Part shown: one piece after another, positions 51,556 through 60,009 of the stretch | Position numbering within the stretch: the first letter of the stretch is position 1 | Layout of the letters: each line of letters begins with the position of its first letter | From: Oscillospiraceae bacterium | GTDB taxonomy: Bacteria; Bacillota; Clostridia; Oscillospirales; Acutalibacteraceae | Assembly (NCBI GenBank): GCA_031268095.1 | Contig: JAIRXU010000046.1 | Coordinates: forward strand, 1-64,000 | Reading direction: 5' to 3' | DNA: 64,000 nucleotides | Position numbers and translations under genes: made by a program | The notes under the pieces: model-generated | The model's input: the letters and a program-made list of their open reading frames with translations, nothing else | Told to the model about the DNA's origin: nothing | The model's database searches: none

Positions 51556-51963
51556 ATGACTGCGGACCGGAAGAAGCGGCTATTCTATGCCGGAGCGGCG
51601 CTGGTTCTTTTCGCTGCGGAAGTATGCATCGCTCTGGCTGCCCACGACGGGTTTGTCCGGCCCTACTTGGGGGACGCGCTGGCGGTCATTTTGCTGCACT
51701 GCGCCGTCCGGATTCTCTGGCCGGAAAACCCCCGGCGCCTGCCGCTCTATGTATTCTTGCTGGCCTGCGCGATAGAAGCCGCCCAGGCGATTCACTTGCT
51801 GCGCTTTTTGGGGCTGGAGGGGGTTGGCTGGCTGACGTTCCTGCTGGGCAGCAGTTTCAGCTGGGGGGACGTCCTCTGCTATTTTGCTGGCTGCGCGTTC
51901 GTCGCGGCAGGGGAGTGTGTCTATGCGGTTCGAAGAGCCCGAAATGATCCGCGCCAAGGATAA
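51556..51963 (+). CDS. DUF2809 membrane protein
   Basis: 135 residues with four hydrophobic segments: YAGAALVLFAAEVCIAL, GDALAVILLHCAVRIL, LPLYVFLLACAIEAAQAI and GDVLCYFAGCAFVAAG. The pattern matches DUF2809, small membrane proteins of unknown function. ATG 51556 has GGGGGA 4 bp upstream; ATG 51544 is an alternative. Its end overlaps the start of the next gene by 41 bp. Confidence 0.68.
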   Translation: MTADRKKRLFYAGAALVLFAAEVCIALAAHDGFVRPYLGDALAVILLHCAVRILWPENPRRLPLYVFLLACAIEAAQAIHLLRFLGLEGVGWLTFLLGSSFSWGDVLCYFAGCAFVAAGECVYAVRRARNDPRQG

Positions 51964-52744
51964 TGTCCGGATCAAGGCCGCTGTCCGCCTGCGGGACGAC
52001 GCGCGGGAGCGGCGGGACCAAGGCCGGTTTTTCCTGGAAGGCTATCGCCTGTGCGCCGACGCCTTGCTCTCGGGCTGCGCGCCGGAAACGCTTTTTCTGA
52101 CGAAGGCGGCGCGGGAGAGCTACGACACCGCCGCACTGGAAGCCGCGGCGGGGCAGGTGTTCCTGGTGCCGACGGAGCTGGCGGGAAAACTCGGGGACAC
52201 CAAGCATCCCCAGGGGATTTTTGCGGTGCTCCGAACGCCGCCGGAGGCTCCCTGGCACTTCCGGCTCAGGGGACGGTACGCGGCGCTGGAGGGAATACAG
52301 GATCCCGCCAACCTGGGGGCCGTTGCCCGGACGGCGGAGGCGCTGGGCGCGGACGGGCTGCTGCTCTGCGGCGGCTGCGACCGCTTCCATCCCAAGGCGC
52401 AGCGGACCGCGATGGGTTCCCTGCTGCGGCTGCCGGTGCTGGAGACGGCGGACTTGCCCGCCGCGCTGGCGGAAGCGGAGGCGCTGGGGATTCCGGCGTA
52501 TGCCGCCGTGCCGGACGCATCCGCCCCCGCCGTGACGGAAATGGACGGGTCCGGCGGCGGGATCCTGGTGGTCGGCAACGAGGGAAACGGGCTGAGCGCC
52601 GGGCTGCTGGCGGTCTGCCCGCGCCGGGTGACGATCCCCATGCGGGGCCGGGCGGAATCCCTCAACGCCGCCGCCGCCGCTGCCATCCTGCTTTGGGAGC
52701 TGATGGGGCGCTGCATTCCAGCGCGGGCAGCGGCAGAATTCTGA
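51923..52744 (+). CDS. TrmH/SpoU-type RNA 2'-O-methyltransferase
   Basis: 273 residues. An N-terminal substrate-binding domain (RDQGRFFLEGYRLCADALLSGCAPETLFLT) precedes the SPOUT knot domain: LEGIQDPANLGAVARTAEALGADGLLL (motif 1), GILVVGNEGNGLS (motif 2) and VTIPMRGRAESLNAAAAAAILLWEL (motif 3). It methylates ribose in rRNA or tRNA. ATG 51923 has GGGGAG 8 bp upstream and overlaps the DUF2809 gene. Confidence 0.88.
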   Translation: MRFEEPEMIRAKDNVRIKAAVRLRDDARERRDQGRFFLEGYRLCADALLSGCAPETLFLTKAARESYDTAALEAAAGQVFLVPTELAGKLGDTKHPQGIFAVLRTPPEAPWHFRLRGRYAALEGIQDPANLGAVARTAEALGADGLLLCGGCDRFHPKAQRTAMGSLLRLPVLETADLPAALAEAEALGIPAYAAVPDASAPAVTEMDGSGGGILVVGNEGNGLSAGLLAVCPRRVTIPMRGRAESLNAAAAAAILLWELMGRCIPARAAAEF

Positions 52745-52775
52745 CGTCCCAAATCTAACAGCGGAGTTGGTTTCG

Positions 52776-54029
52776 ATGGAAGAGGCGCAGTACTGGGTGT
52801 GGCTTCAGCAGGCGCTGGGCATCTCCGCCGCGCTGCGGACCCAGGAGATCGTTGACGCCTTCGGCGGGGCGCGGGAACTGTATGACAGTTCCGATTACGC
52901 CCGGCGTGTCTCCGGCGTCCTGACCAATTTGCAGCTGACGAAGCTGGCGGCGACGCCTCTTTCCGCGGCGGATTCCGTTCTGCGGGAATGCGCCCGGGAT
53001 TCCCTGCATATCCTAACACCGCAGGACCCCGGGTACCCGACCCAGCTGCGGGCGCTGGTCAACTTCCCGCTGGCGCTCTACGTCTGGGGCAGCCTGGACT
53101 GCCTGCGGGACCGGCTGGCGCTGGCGCTGGTCGGCACCCGGCACGCCGCCCGCAAGAGCTTAGACATTGCCGCCCGGCTCAGCGGTTCTCTGGCGCGGGC
53201 CGGATGCGCGGTGGTCTCCGGCGGGGCGCTGGGAATTGACAGCGCCGCCCACCGGGGCGCACTGGAGGCCGAGGGCTGGACGGTGGCGGTTCTGGGCTGC
53301 GGAATCCGTACGCCCTACCTGCCGGAAAACGCGGAGATGCGGGCAAGAATCGCGAAACACGGCGCCGTCATCAGCGAATACCCCGCCAGGACGCCGGCCC
53401 TGGGGCACCATTTCCCGGTCCGCAACCGCATCATTTCGGGCCTGAGTTTCGGGACCATCGTCGTTGAGGCCGACGAGCGCAGCGGCTCTCTGATCACCGC
53501 GCAATGCGCCGCGGAGCAGGGGCGGGACGTATTCGCGGTGCCCGGGGACGCGTTTGGGTCAACTTACAACGGCGGGAATAAACTGATTCGGGAAGGGGCG
53601 CGGCCGGTCTTTTCGGCGATGGACGTGCTGGAAGACTACGCGATGTGTTATCCCGAGCTGGTCAACATGCGCCGGGTGGAACGGGACCTGGAACGGTCCG
53701 GCGGCGACCCGGACGCGGTTCCGGTGAAACGTCCGCGCCAGCCGGGAAGCGCCCGTCCGTCCAAGCCGCGCGCGGCAAGGGCCGGCGGGGACGGATTCCC
53801 CCTGACAGGCGGGCTGCCGCCGGCGGAGATTTCCACCGCGCCGCCGCCCCTGGCCGACCCGCTTCAGCGGCAAGTCGCCGCTCTGCTGGCGGAACATCCC
53901 GCCCACATTGACGCGCTGGCCAAACAGACGGGGGCCGCGCTGGGCGAACTGTTCGCCGCCCTGACGGCGCTCGAAATGGAAGGGCGGATCCGGCAGCTGC
54001 CGGGAAAACTGTATGAAGCGGCCGGGTAA
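52776..54029 (+). CDS. dprA: DNA-processing protein DprA
   Basis: 417 residues. An N-terminal SAM-like part is followed by the Rossmann fold with [48 protein letters not shown] and [30 protein letters not shown], and by a C-terminal winged helix ([39 protein letters not shown]). It protects incoming single-stranded DNA and loads RecA in transformation. Start ATG 52776 (track TTG 52767 less likely). It precedes topA, a common order. Confidence 0.94.
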   Translation: [417 protein letters not shown]

Positions 54030-54094
54030 GCCGACGGGGTCTTCCGCCGCGCGTCATCCAACGGTCAATTTTCAACTTCCCCTGGAGGTTTTGT

Positions 54095-56209
54095 ATGTCG
54101 AAACTCATCATCGTCGAATCCCCCGCCAAGGCCAAGAGCATCAAAAAATACCTGGGGCGCGGCTACGAAGTCGCCTCCTCGATGGGACATGTCCGCGACC
54201 TGCCTCCGGCCAAGCTCAGCGTGGACGTGAAGAACAATTTTACGCCGAAATACGCTGTGCTCAAAGGCAAAGAAAAGCTGGTAAAGGACCTCCAGCAAAA
54301 AGCGGCGGAAAGCGAGATGGTCTACCTCGCCACTGACCCGGACCGCGAGGGCGAAGCCATCTCCTGGCACCTGGCTTCCCTGCTGCGGCTGAACCTGGCG
54401 GACGAAAACCGGGTGACCTTTAACGAGATTACCAAAACCGGGGTCAAAGGCGGCATGGCTCATCCCCGGCGGGTGGACATGAACTTGGTCAACGCGCAGC
54501 AGACCAGACGGATTCTGGACCGGCTGGTGGGGTACCGGCTCAGCCCCTTTGTATCCCAAAAAATCCGGCGGGGGCTCTCTGCCGGGCGGGTGCAGAGCGT
54601 GGCGGTGCGGCTGATTGTTGACCGGGAACAGGAGATCCGCGCCTTCACACCGGAGGAATACTGGACCATCGAAGCCATATTGGCCAACGGCGAGGGAAGA
54701 AAGCTGACCGCGTCTTTTGCCGGGGACCAGAATGGGAAAATCGAGCTGAAAACCCGGGAGGAGACGGATCAAATTCTCGCCCGGTTAGATAAAGCGCAGT
54801 TTCAGGTGGGGCAAATCAAGAAGGGGACCCGCAAGAAAAATCCCGCCCCGCCGTTCATTACGTCAACGCTTCAGCAGGAGGCCTCCCGCCGCCTGGGGTT
54901 CCAGGCCCAGCGCACCATGCGCGTGGCCCAGGAGCTGTATGAAGGGGTGGAGATTCCGGAGGTCGGGACGACGGGGTTGATTACCTACATGAGAACCGAT
55001 TCCCTGCGGATTTCCGACGAGGCCCGCGACGAGGCTGCGGCTTTCATTACGGCGCAGTACGGGAAAGACTACCTGCCCGAGCAGCCAAGGATCTACAAAT
55101 CCCGGGCCAATGCCCAAGACGGGCACGAAGCCATCCGCCCGACGATGCCTTCTCTCACCCCCGCGCAGGCGAAAGGCCACCTGACGCCCGACCAGTTCAA
55201 GATCTATGATCTGGTTTGGAAGCGCTTCTTGGCCAGCCTGATGGCCAGCTGCATCCAAAATACCGTCCGCGCGTCCATTACCGCCGCGCGGCCCGAGGAC
55301 CGACGCAGGGGGAAATGGCTGAGTTTCAGCGCTTCCGGCTTCTCCGTGCGGTTCGACGGATTCACGGCCCTCTATGTTGAATCCACCGACGACGGGGACG
55401 AGGAGGCCGCCGCCGCGCTCCCGGAACTGCGGGAAGGGGAGGCCCTGGCGCTCCAGGAGCTGCAGCCGGGCCAACACTTCACGCAGCCGCCGCCGCGCTT
55501 TACGGAAGCGTCGCTGATCAAGGCGCTGGAAGAAAGCGGGGTCGGCCGGCCGAGCACCTATGTCACCATCATGAGCACAATCCTCAACCGGGGCTACGTC
55601 AAGCGCAACGGAAAGCTGCTCTGCCCAACGGAACTGGGCGAGGCAACAACGGCGCTGCTGAAGGACCGTTTCCCGCAGATTGTCAACGTCCGTTTCACCG
55701 CCGACATGGAGGATTCCCTCGACGAGGTCGGCAAGGGGCAGGCGGATTACGTTCAGATCCTGGACGGCTTTTACGCCGACCTGGACGCCAGCCTCACCAA
55801 AGCCAAGGAAGAGATGAAGGACGTCAAAATCACGCTCGAAGAGGACCAGACGGACATCCCCTGCGAAAAATGCGGGCGGATGATGGTGATCAAGACCGGA
55901 CGCTACGGGCGTTTTTTGGCTTGCCCGGGCTATCCTGAATGCAAAAACGCAAAACCTTTGGTGCTGGAGACCAAGGCCCTCTGCCCCAAGTGCGGCGGGA
56001 AGGTGATCCAGCGCACGAGCAAGAAAGGCCGGGTGTTTTTTGGCTGCGAGACTTGGCCAAAGTGCGATTTCGCGACCTGGGACACCCCGACGGAGGAGCG
56101 CTGCCCTCAGTGCGGCAAAAGCCTCTTCCAGCAGCGCAGCAACCTCATCCGCTGCCTGAATGAGGGATGCGGGTATTCGATGAAGACAGAGAAAAAGAAG
56201 GAGACGTGA
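54095..56209 (+). CDS. topA: DNA topoisomerase I
   Basis: 704 residues. TOPRIM domain at the N-terminus (LIIVESPAKAKSIKKYLG, ATDPDREGEAISWH), the catalytic Tyr in GLITYMRTDSLRIS near residue 300, and three C-terminal C4 zinc ribbons (CEKCGRMM..CPGYPEC, CPKCGGK..CETWPKC, CPQCGKS..CLNEGC). It relaxes negative supercoils. Followed at once by trmFO. Confidence 0.97.
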   Translation: MSKLIIVESPAKAKSIKKYLGRGYEVASSMGHVRDLPPAKLSVDVKNNFTPKYAVLKGKEKLVKDLQQKAAESEMVYLATDPDREGEAISWHLASLLRLNLADENRVTFNEITKTGVKGGMAHPRRVDMNLVNAQQTRRILDRLVGYRLSPFVSQKIRRGLSAGRVQSVAVRLIVDREQEIRAFTPEEYWTIEAILANGEGRKLTASFAGDQNGKIELKTREETDQILARLDKAQFQVGQIKKGTRKKNPAPPFITSTLQQEASRRLGFQAQRTMRVAQELYEGVEIPEVGTTGLITYMRTDSLRISDEARDEAAAFITAQYGKDYLPEQPRIYKSRANAQDGHEAIRPTMPSLTPAQAKGHLTPDQFKIYDLVWKRFLASLMASCIQNTVRASITAARPEDRRRGKWLSFSASGFSVRFDGFTALYVESTDDGDEEAAAALPELREGEALALQELQPGQHFTQPPPRFTEASLIKALEESGVGRPSTYVTIMSTILNRGYVKRNGKLLCPTELGEATTALLKDRFPQIVNVRFTADMEDSLDEVGKGQADYVQILDGFYADLDASLTKAKEEMKDVKITLEEDQTDIPCEKCGRMMVIKTGRYGRFLACPGYPECKNAKPLVLETKALCPKCGGKVIQRTSKKGRVFFGCETWPKCDFATWDTPTEERCPQCGKSLFQQRSNLIRCLNEGCGYSMKTEKKKET

Positions 56210-56215
56210 GACAGG

Positions 56216-57562
56216 GTGGGAGACGAAGGAAGCGCGCAGCGCCGGGAAACGGGGAAGGATGATCTTGTAACGGTCGTCGGCGGGGGATTCGCCGGGGCCG
56301 AAGCCGCGTGGCAGCTGGCCAGAGCGGGCGTTTCCGTGCGGCTGTATGAGATGAAGCCGGGGCGCTTTTCGCCCGCGCACCAAAATCCCGATTTGGCGGA
56401 GCCGGTCTGCTCCAACTCCTTCAAAGCCGAGCGGCTGGGGTCCGCCGCCGGTCTGCTCAAGGCGGAGATGCGGCGGCTGGATTCCCTTTGTGTGCCGGTC
56501 GCGGAGCAAACGCGGGTGCCCGCCGGGGGGGCGCTGGCCGTGGACCGGTCGGCGTTTTCGCGGGCGGTGACCGAAGCGATAGAGGCGGAGCCGAGGATCA
56601 CCCTCGTGCGGGAGGAAGTGACGGAAATCCCCGCCGCGGGGACGGTGATCATCGCCGCCGGGCCGCTGGCCTCCGACGCGCTGACGCTGCGGATTCAGGA
56701 ATGCTGCGGGAACGGACTGTCGTTCTATGACGCGGCCGCGCCCATTGTTACGGCGGAGAGCATTGCGATGGACAACGCCTTTCCGGCGTCGCGCTATGAC
56801 CGGGGCGGGGAGGACGACTACCTCAACTGCCCGCTCAATCAAGAAGAGTACGAGGCGTTCCAAGCGGCGCTGCAAGGCGCGCAGCGCGCCAGGACGCACG
56901 ACTTCGACGTCTATGAAGGCTGCATGCCAATTGAGGCGCTGGCAGCGCGGGGGGCGGACGCGATCCGTTTCGGACCGATGAAGCCCGTGGGACTGCGGGA
57001 CCCCCGCACGGGCCGCCGTCCCTGGGCGGTGCTCCAGCTGCGCAAGGAGAACCGGGCGGGGACGCTCTGGAATTTGGTGGGGTTCCAGACGAATCTGACC
57101 TTCGGGGAGCAAAAGCGCGTGTTCGGGCTGATTCCGGCGCTGCGGGAAGCGGACTATGTCCGATATGGGGTGATGCACCGCAACACCTTCCTGGATTCCC
57201 CCCGGCTGCTGGGGAGCGATTTTCAGATGAAGAGCCGCCCGGGACTCTACTTCGCCGGGCAGATCACGGGAGTGGAAGGCTATATGGAGTCCGCCGCCGC
57301 CGGGATCCTCGCCGGGCGGAATGCTGTCCGGCGCCTGCGGGGCCTGCCGCCGCTGACGCTGTCCCCGGAAACGATGCTGGGGGCCCTGAGCCGGTACATC
57401 AGCGACCCTTCCGTCCGGGACTTCCAGCCGATGGGCGCGAACTTCGGGCTGCTGCCGGAACTGCCGGAACGGATCCGGGACAAGCGGGCGCGGTACGAAG
57501 CCCTGGCGGCACGGGCGCTGGAAGCGCTGGAAGTGTGCCTGCGCGAAGCGGGGGAACCCTGA
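56216..57562 (+). CDS. trmFO: tRNA m5U54 methyltransferase, folate-dependent (TrmFO)
   Basis: 448 residues. VTVVGGGFAGAEAAWQLARAGVSVRLYEMKP binds FAD, EPVCSNSFKAERLG contains the catalytic Cys, and CMPIEALAARGADAIRFGPMKPVGL the second conserved Cys. It uses methylenetetrahydrofolate to methylate uridine 54 in tRNA. GTG start only 6 bp after the topA stop, with a poor ribosome site, suggesting translational coupling. The dprA-topA-trmFO order is usual in Bacillota. Confidence 0.96.
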   Translation: MGDEGSAQRRETGKDDLVTVVGGGFAGAEAAWQLARAGVSVRLYEMKPGRFSPAHQNPDLAEPVCSNSFKAERLGSAAGLLKAEMRRLDSLCVPVAEQTRVPAGGALAVDRSAFSRAVTEAIEAEPRITLVREEVTEIPAAGTVIIAAGPLASDALTLRIQECCGNGLSFYDAAAPIVTAESIAMDNAFPASRYDRGGEDDYLNCPLNQEEYEAFQAALQGAQRARTHDFDVYEGCMPIEALAARGADAIRFGPMKPVGLRDPRTGRRPWAVLQLRKENRAGTLWNLVGFQTNLTFGEQKRVFGLIPALREADYVRYGVMHRNTFLDSPRLLGSDFQMKSRPGLYFAGQITGVEGYMESAAAGILAGRNAVRRLRGLPPLTLSPETMLGALSRYISDPSVRDFQPMGANFGLLPELPERIRDKRARYEALAARALEALEVCLREAGEP

Positions 57563-57617
57563 ATGGCTGGCCGGCCGGACCGCGCCAAAACCGACGAATT
57601 CCAAAGGAGAGATTGCC

Positions 57618-58142
57618 ATGCCGCCGCGCCTGTATCATGTGAGCGAGGAAAGCGATATTGCCGTGTTCTGTCCCCGCAAGCCGGAGCGCGGGGATTTGCG
57701 GGACAGCCCGCCGCTGGTTTGGGCAATCGAAGAGGACTGCCTGCCGAATTACCTCCTGCCGCGCGAGTGTCCCCGGGTGTGTTATCACGCGACAGAAACG
57801 ACAACCGGGCAGGACAGGGCGGCGCATCTTTCCTCCGCGGCGAATCATGTGGTCGCCATCGAACACCGCTGGTTTGCCCGCTTGCGGGCGGCGACGCTCT
57901 ATCTCTATGAATTCGCCCCCGCGGACTTCGTGCCGCAGGACGAAACGGCAGGGTATTACGTCAGTGAAACGGCGCAAAAGCCCATGGCGAACCGGGAGAT
58001 CAAAGATATTCCGGCGGAGCTCTTCCGGCGCGGGGTGGAACTGCGTGTTCTGCCGGAACTGTTCACGCTGCGCCGGAAAATCATCGGCAGCAGCTTTGCC
58101 TGGTCAATGATACGGATGCGGAACGCGGCGGCCGAAAGCTAG
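57618..58142 (+). CDS. DUF6886 family protein
   Basis: 174 residues. LYHVSEESDIAVFCPRKP, LVWAIEEDCLPNYLLPRECPRVCYH, TLYLYEFAPADFVPQDETAGYYVSE and SSFAWSMIRM recall the DUF6886 family of small cytoplasmic proteins with no known activity. The many conserved aromatic and acidic residues suggest an enzyme fold. AAAGGAG precedes the ATG. It is inserted between trmFO and plsX. Confidence 0.7.
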   Translation: MPPRLYHVSEESDIAVFCPRKPERGDLRDSPPLVWAIEEDCLPNYLLPRECPRVCYHATETTTGQDRAAHLSSAANHVVAIEHRWFARLRAATLYLYEFAPADFVPQDETAGYYVSETAQKPMANREIKDIPAELFRRGVELRVLPELFTLRRKIIGSSFAWSMIRMRNAAAES

Positions 58143-58202
58143 CGGCCGCGCTTTCGATTGGAAAAGATTTTTTTTGTTTCTGTGAAAGAAAGGAGTTGCA
58201 TC

Positions 58203-59198
58203 GTGAAAATCATCGTAGACGCCTTTGGGGGAGACAACGCGCCGCTGGCGGTTCTGGAGGGCTGCCGGCAGGCGCTGGACGCGGAGGGACAGGGGCTGAC
58301 CATTGTTCTGACGGGACCGCAGGAAGCCATTGAAGCCTGCGCGGCGGAGCACAAAATTTCGCTGGCGGGGATGGAAATCCGCCCCGCGCCCCGGATCTTC
58401 GAAATGGAGATGGAACCCCACACCATCCTCCGGGAAAACAGCGACACATCCCTGGGCGTAGGGCTCAAGGCCCTGGCGGCAGGAGAGGGGGACGCGTTCG
58501 TCAGCGCCGGCTCCACCGGGGCGCTGATGGTGGGCGCGACGCTCTTCGTCAAGCGGATCCGGGGGGTGCGCCGGGCGGCGATCGGGACGGTGCTTCCCTC
58601 GGACCAGGGGCCGTTCCTGCTGCTGGACGCGGGGGCAAACGCGGAATGCACCGCCGAGATGCTGGAAAATTTCGCGGTGCTCGGGGACGCCTATATGCGC
58701 AAGGTTCTGGGCGTGGCGGAACCGAAAGTGGGGCTGGCCAACATCGGCACGGAATCCACCAAGGGGGATACCCTGCGCCAGGAGGCGTACCAGCGGCTGC
58801 AAGCGCTGCCGGGGATCCGGTTCACCGGAAATATTGAGGCAAGAGAGGTCCCGAAGGGGGAGTGCCAGGTGGTGGTGACCGACGGATTCACCGGCAATAT
58901 CATGCTCAAGCTGTTTGAGGGAGTGGCGGGAACGTTGCTGGAGATGCTCAAGGACGTCTTCAAGAAAAATCCGCTGACGATGCTGGGCGCGGTGCTGGTC
59001 TCCAAAGGTCTGCTGGGCCTCAAAAAAAAGATGGACTATGCCGAATACGGCGGCGCGCCGCTGCTGGGCATCGACGGCGTGGTGATCAAGGCGCACGGGT
59101 CCGCCAACGCCAAGGCCTTTCGCTTCGCGATCCGCCAGGCGCGCCGCTGCCTGGAAAATCATATGGTGCAAACCATAAAGGAGAATCTGACCGCATGA
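58203..59198 (+). CDS. plsX: Phosphate acyltransferase PlsX
   Basis: 331 residues. IIVDAFGGDNAP at the start, EMEMEPHTILRENSDTSLGVGLKALAAGEGDAFVSAGSTGALM, and VVVTDGFTGNIMLKLFEGVAGTL are diagnostic. It makes acyl-phosphate from acyl-ACP for phospholipid synthesis. GTG 58203 with AAAGGAG upstream is preferred over the earlier track ATG. The usual acpP gene next to it is missing; rnc follows with a 4-bp overlap. Confidence 0.96.
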   Translation: MKIIVDAFGGDNAPLAVLEGCRQALDAEGQGLTIVLTGPQEAIEACAAEHKISLAGMEIRPAPRIFEMEMEPHTILRENSDTSLGVGLKALAAGEGDAFVSAGSTGALMVGATLFVKRIRGVRRAAIGTVLPSDQGPFLLLDAGANAECTAEMLENFAVLGDAYMRKVLGVAEPKVGLANIGTESTKGDTLRQEAYQRLQALPGIRFTGNIEAREVPKGECQVVVTDGFTGNIMLKLFEGVAGTLLEMLKDVFKKNPLTMLGAVLVSKGLLGLKKKMDYAEYGGAPLLGIDGVVIKAHGSANAKAFRFAIRQARRCLENHMVQTIKENLTA

Positions 59199-59869
59199 AT
59201 ACGGCTGCGCTGGAACAGGCCATCGGTTACGCGTTCGCCCGCCCCGCGCTGCTGGAGCAGGCCCTGACCCATTCCTCCTACGCCAACGAGCGCAGGGACT
59301 CCGTCGGCTGCAACGAGCGGCTGGAATTCCTGGGGGATTCGGTGCTGGGATTCGTGGCGGCGGAATATCTCTACGCGGCGCATCCGAACCTGCCGGAAGG
59401 GGAACTGACCAAACGGCGGGCAGCGGCGGTATGTGAACCCGCGCTGTGCGCCTATGCGCAAAGCTTTGGGCTGGGAGACTACCTCCGGCTGGGCAAGGGG
59501 GAAGCCGCCGCAGGGGGGGGCCGTCGGCCGTCCATCCTGGCGGACGCCTTCGAGGCGCTGCTGGCGGCGATCTACCTCGACGGGGGCATAGCGCCGGCGC
59601 GGGGCTTCGTGCTGCGTTTTCTGGAGCGGCAGGAGCCCGCGCTGCGGGACGCAAAGACGCAGCTGCAGCAGATCGTTCAGCAGCGGCCGGAAGAAGCGGT
59701 GGAATATGTGCTGGTGGACGAGTCCGGGCCGGACCACGCGAAATGCTTCGCGGTGGAAGTCCGGCTGCATTCCAACGTCCTGGGGGTGGGCCGGGGCCGC
59801 AGCAAGAAGCAGGCCGAGCAGGCCGCCGCCGCCGAGGCGCTGACGCTGATGGGGGTTGCGCTCGGCTGA
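59195..59869 (+). CDS. rnc: Ribonuclease III
   Basis: 224 residues. The catalytic signature NERLEFLGDSVLGFV lies near residue 45, with a second acidic site at DAFEALLAAIYLDGG. A C-terminal double-stranded-RNA-binding domain (QLQQIVQQRPEEAVEYVLVDESGPDHAKCFAVEVRL..GRGRSKKQAEQAAAAEAL) follows. It processes rRNA and structured mRNAs, including leaders such as those in this window. ATGA overlap with plsX. Confidence 0.96.
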   Translation: MNTAALEQAIGYAFARPALLEQALTHSSYANERRDSVGCNERLEFLGDSVLGFVAAEYLYAAHPNLPEGELTKRRAAAVCEPALCAYAQSFGLGDYLRLGKGEAAAGGGRRPSILADAFEALLAAIYLDGGIAPARGFVLRFLERQEPALRDAKTQLQQIVQQRPEEAVEYVLVDESGPDHAKCFAVEVRLHSNVLGVGRGRSKKQAEQAAAAEALTLMGVALG

Positions 59870-59936
59870 GAGAAGCGGAAAGAAAAAGCGGAAGGCGGAG
59901 GAATGTAAATTCTTCATGAATTCTCCGCGGGGGCCC

Positions 59937-59965
59937 TTGCGCTTCCGGGCGGAAAAGGGTATACT
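59937..59965 (+). promoter_or_regulatory. Putative promoter of the MFS transporter gene
   Basis: TTGCGC, 17-bp spacer, TATACT, about 45 bp before the GTG start. Confidence 0.5.
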
Positions 59966-60009
59966 AGAACAGCGCCATATATCTTTGCAGGAAAGAAGGT
60001 TCGGCCGCC

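Noticed and set aside
54863-57619. 918-codon minus-strand ORF opposite topA and trmFO
   Set aside because: It spans two well-supported genes on the other strand and has no recognisable domain.
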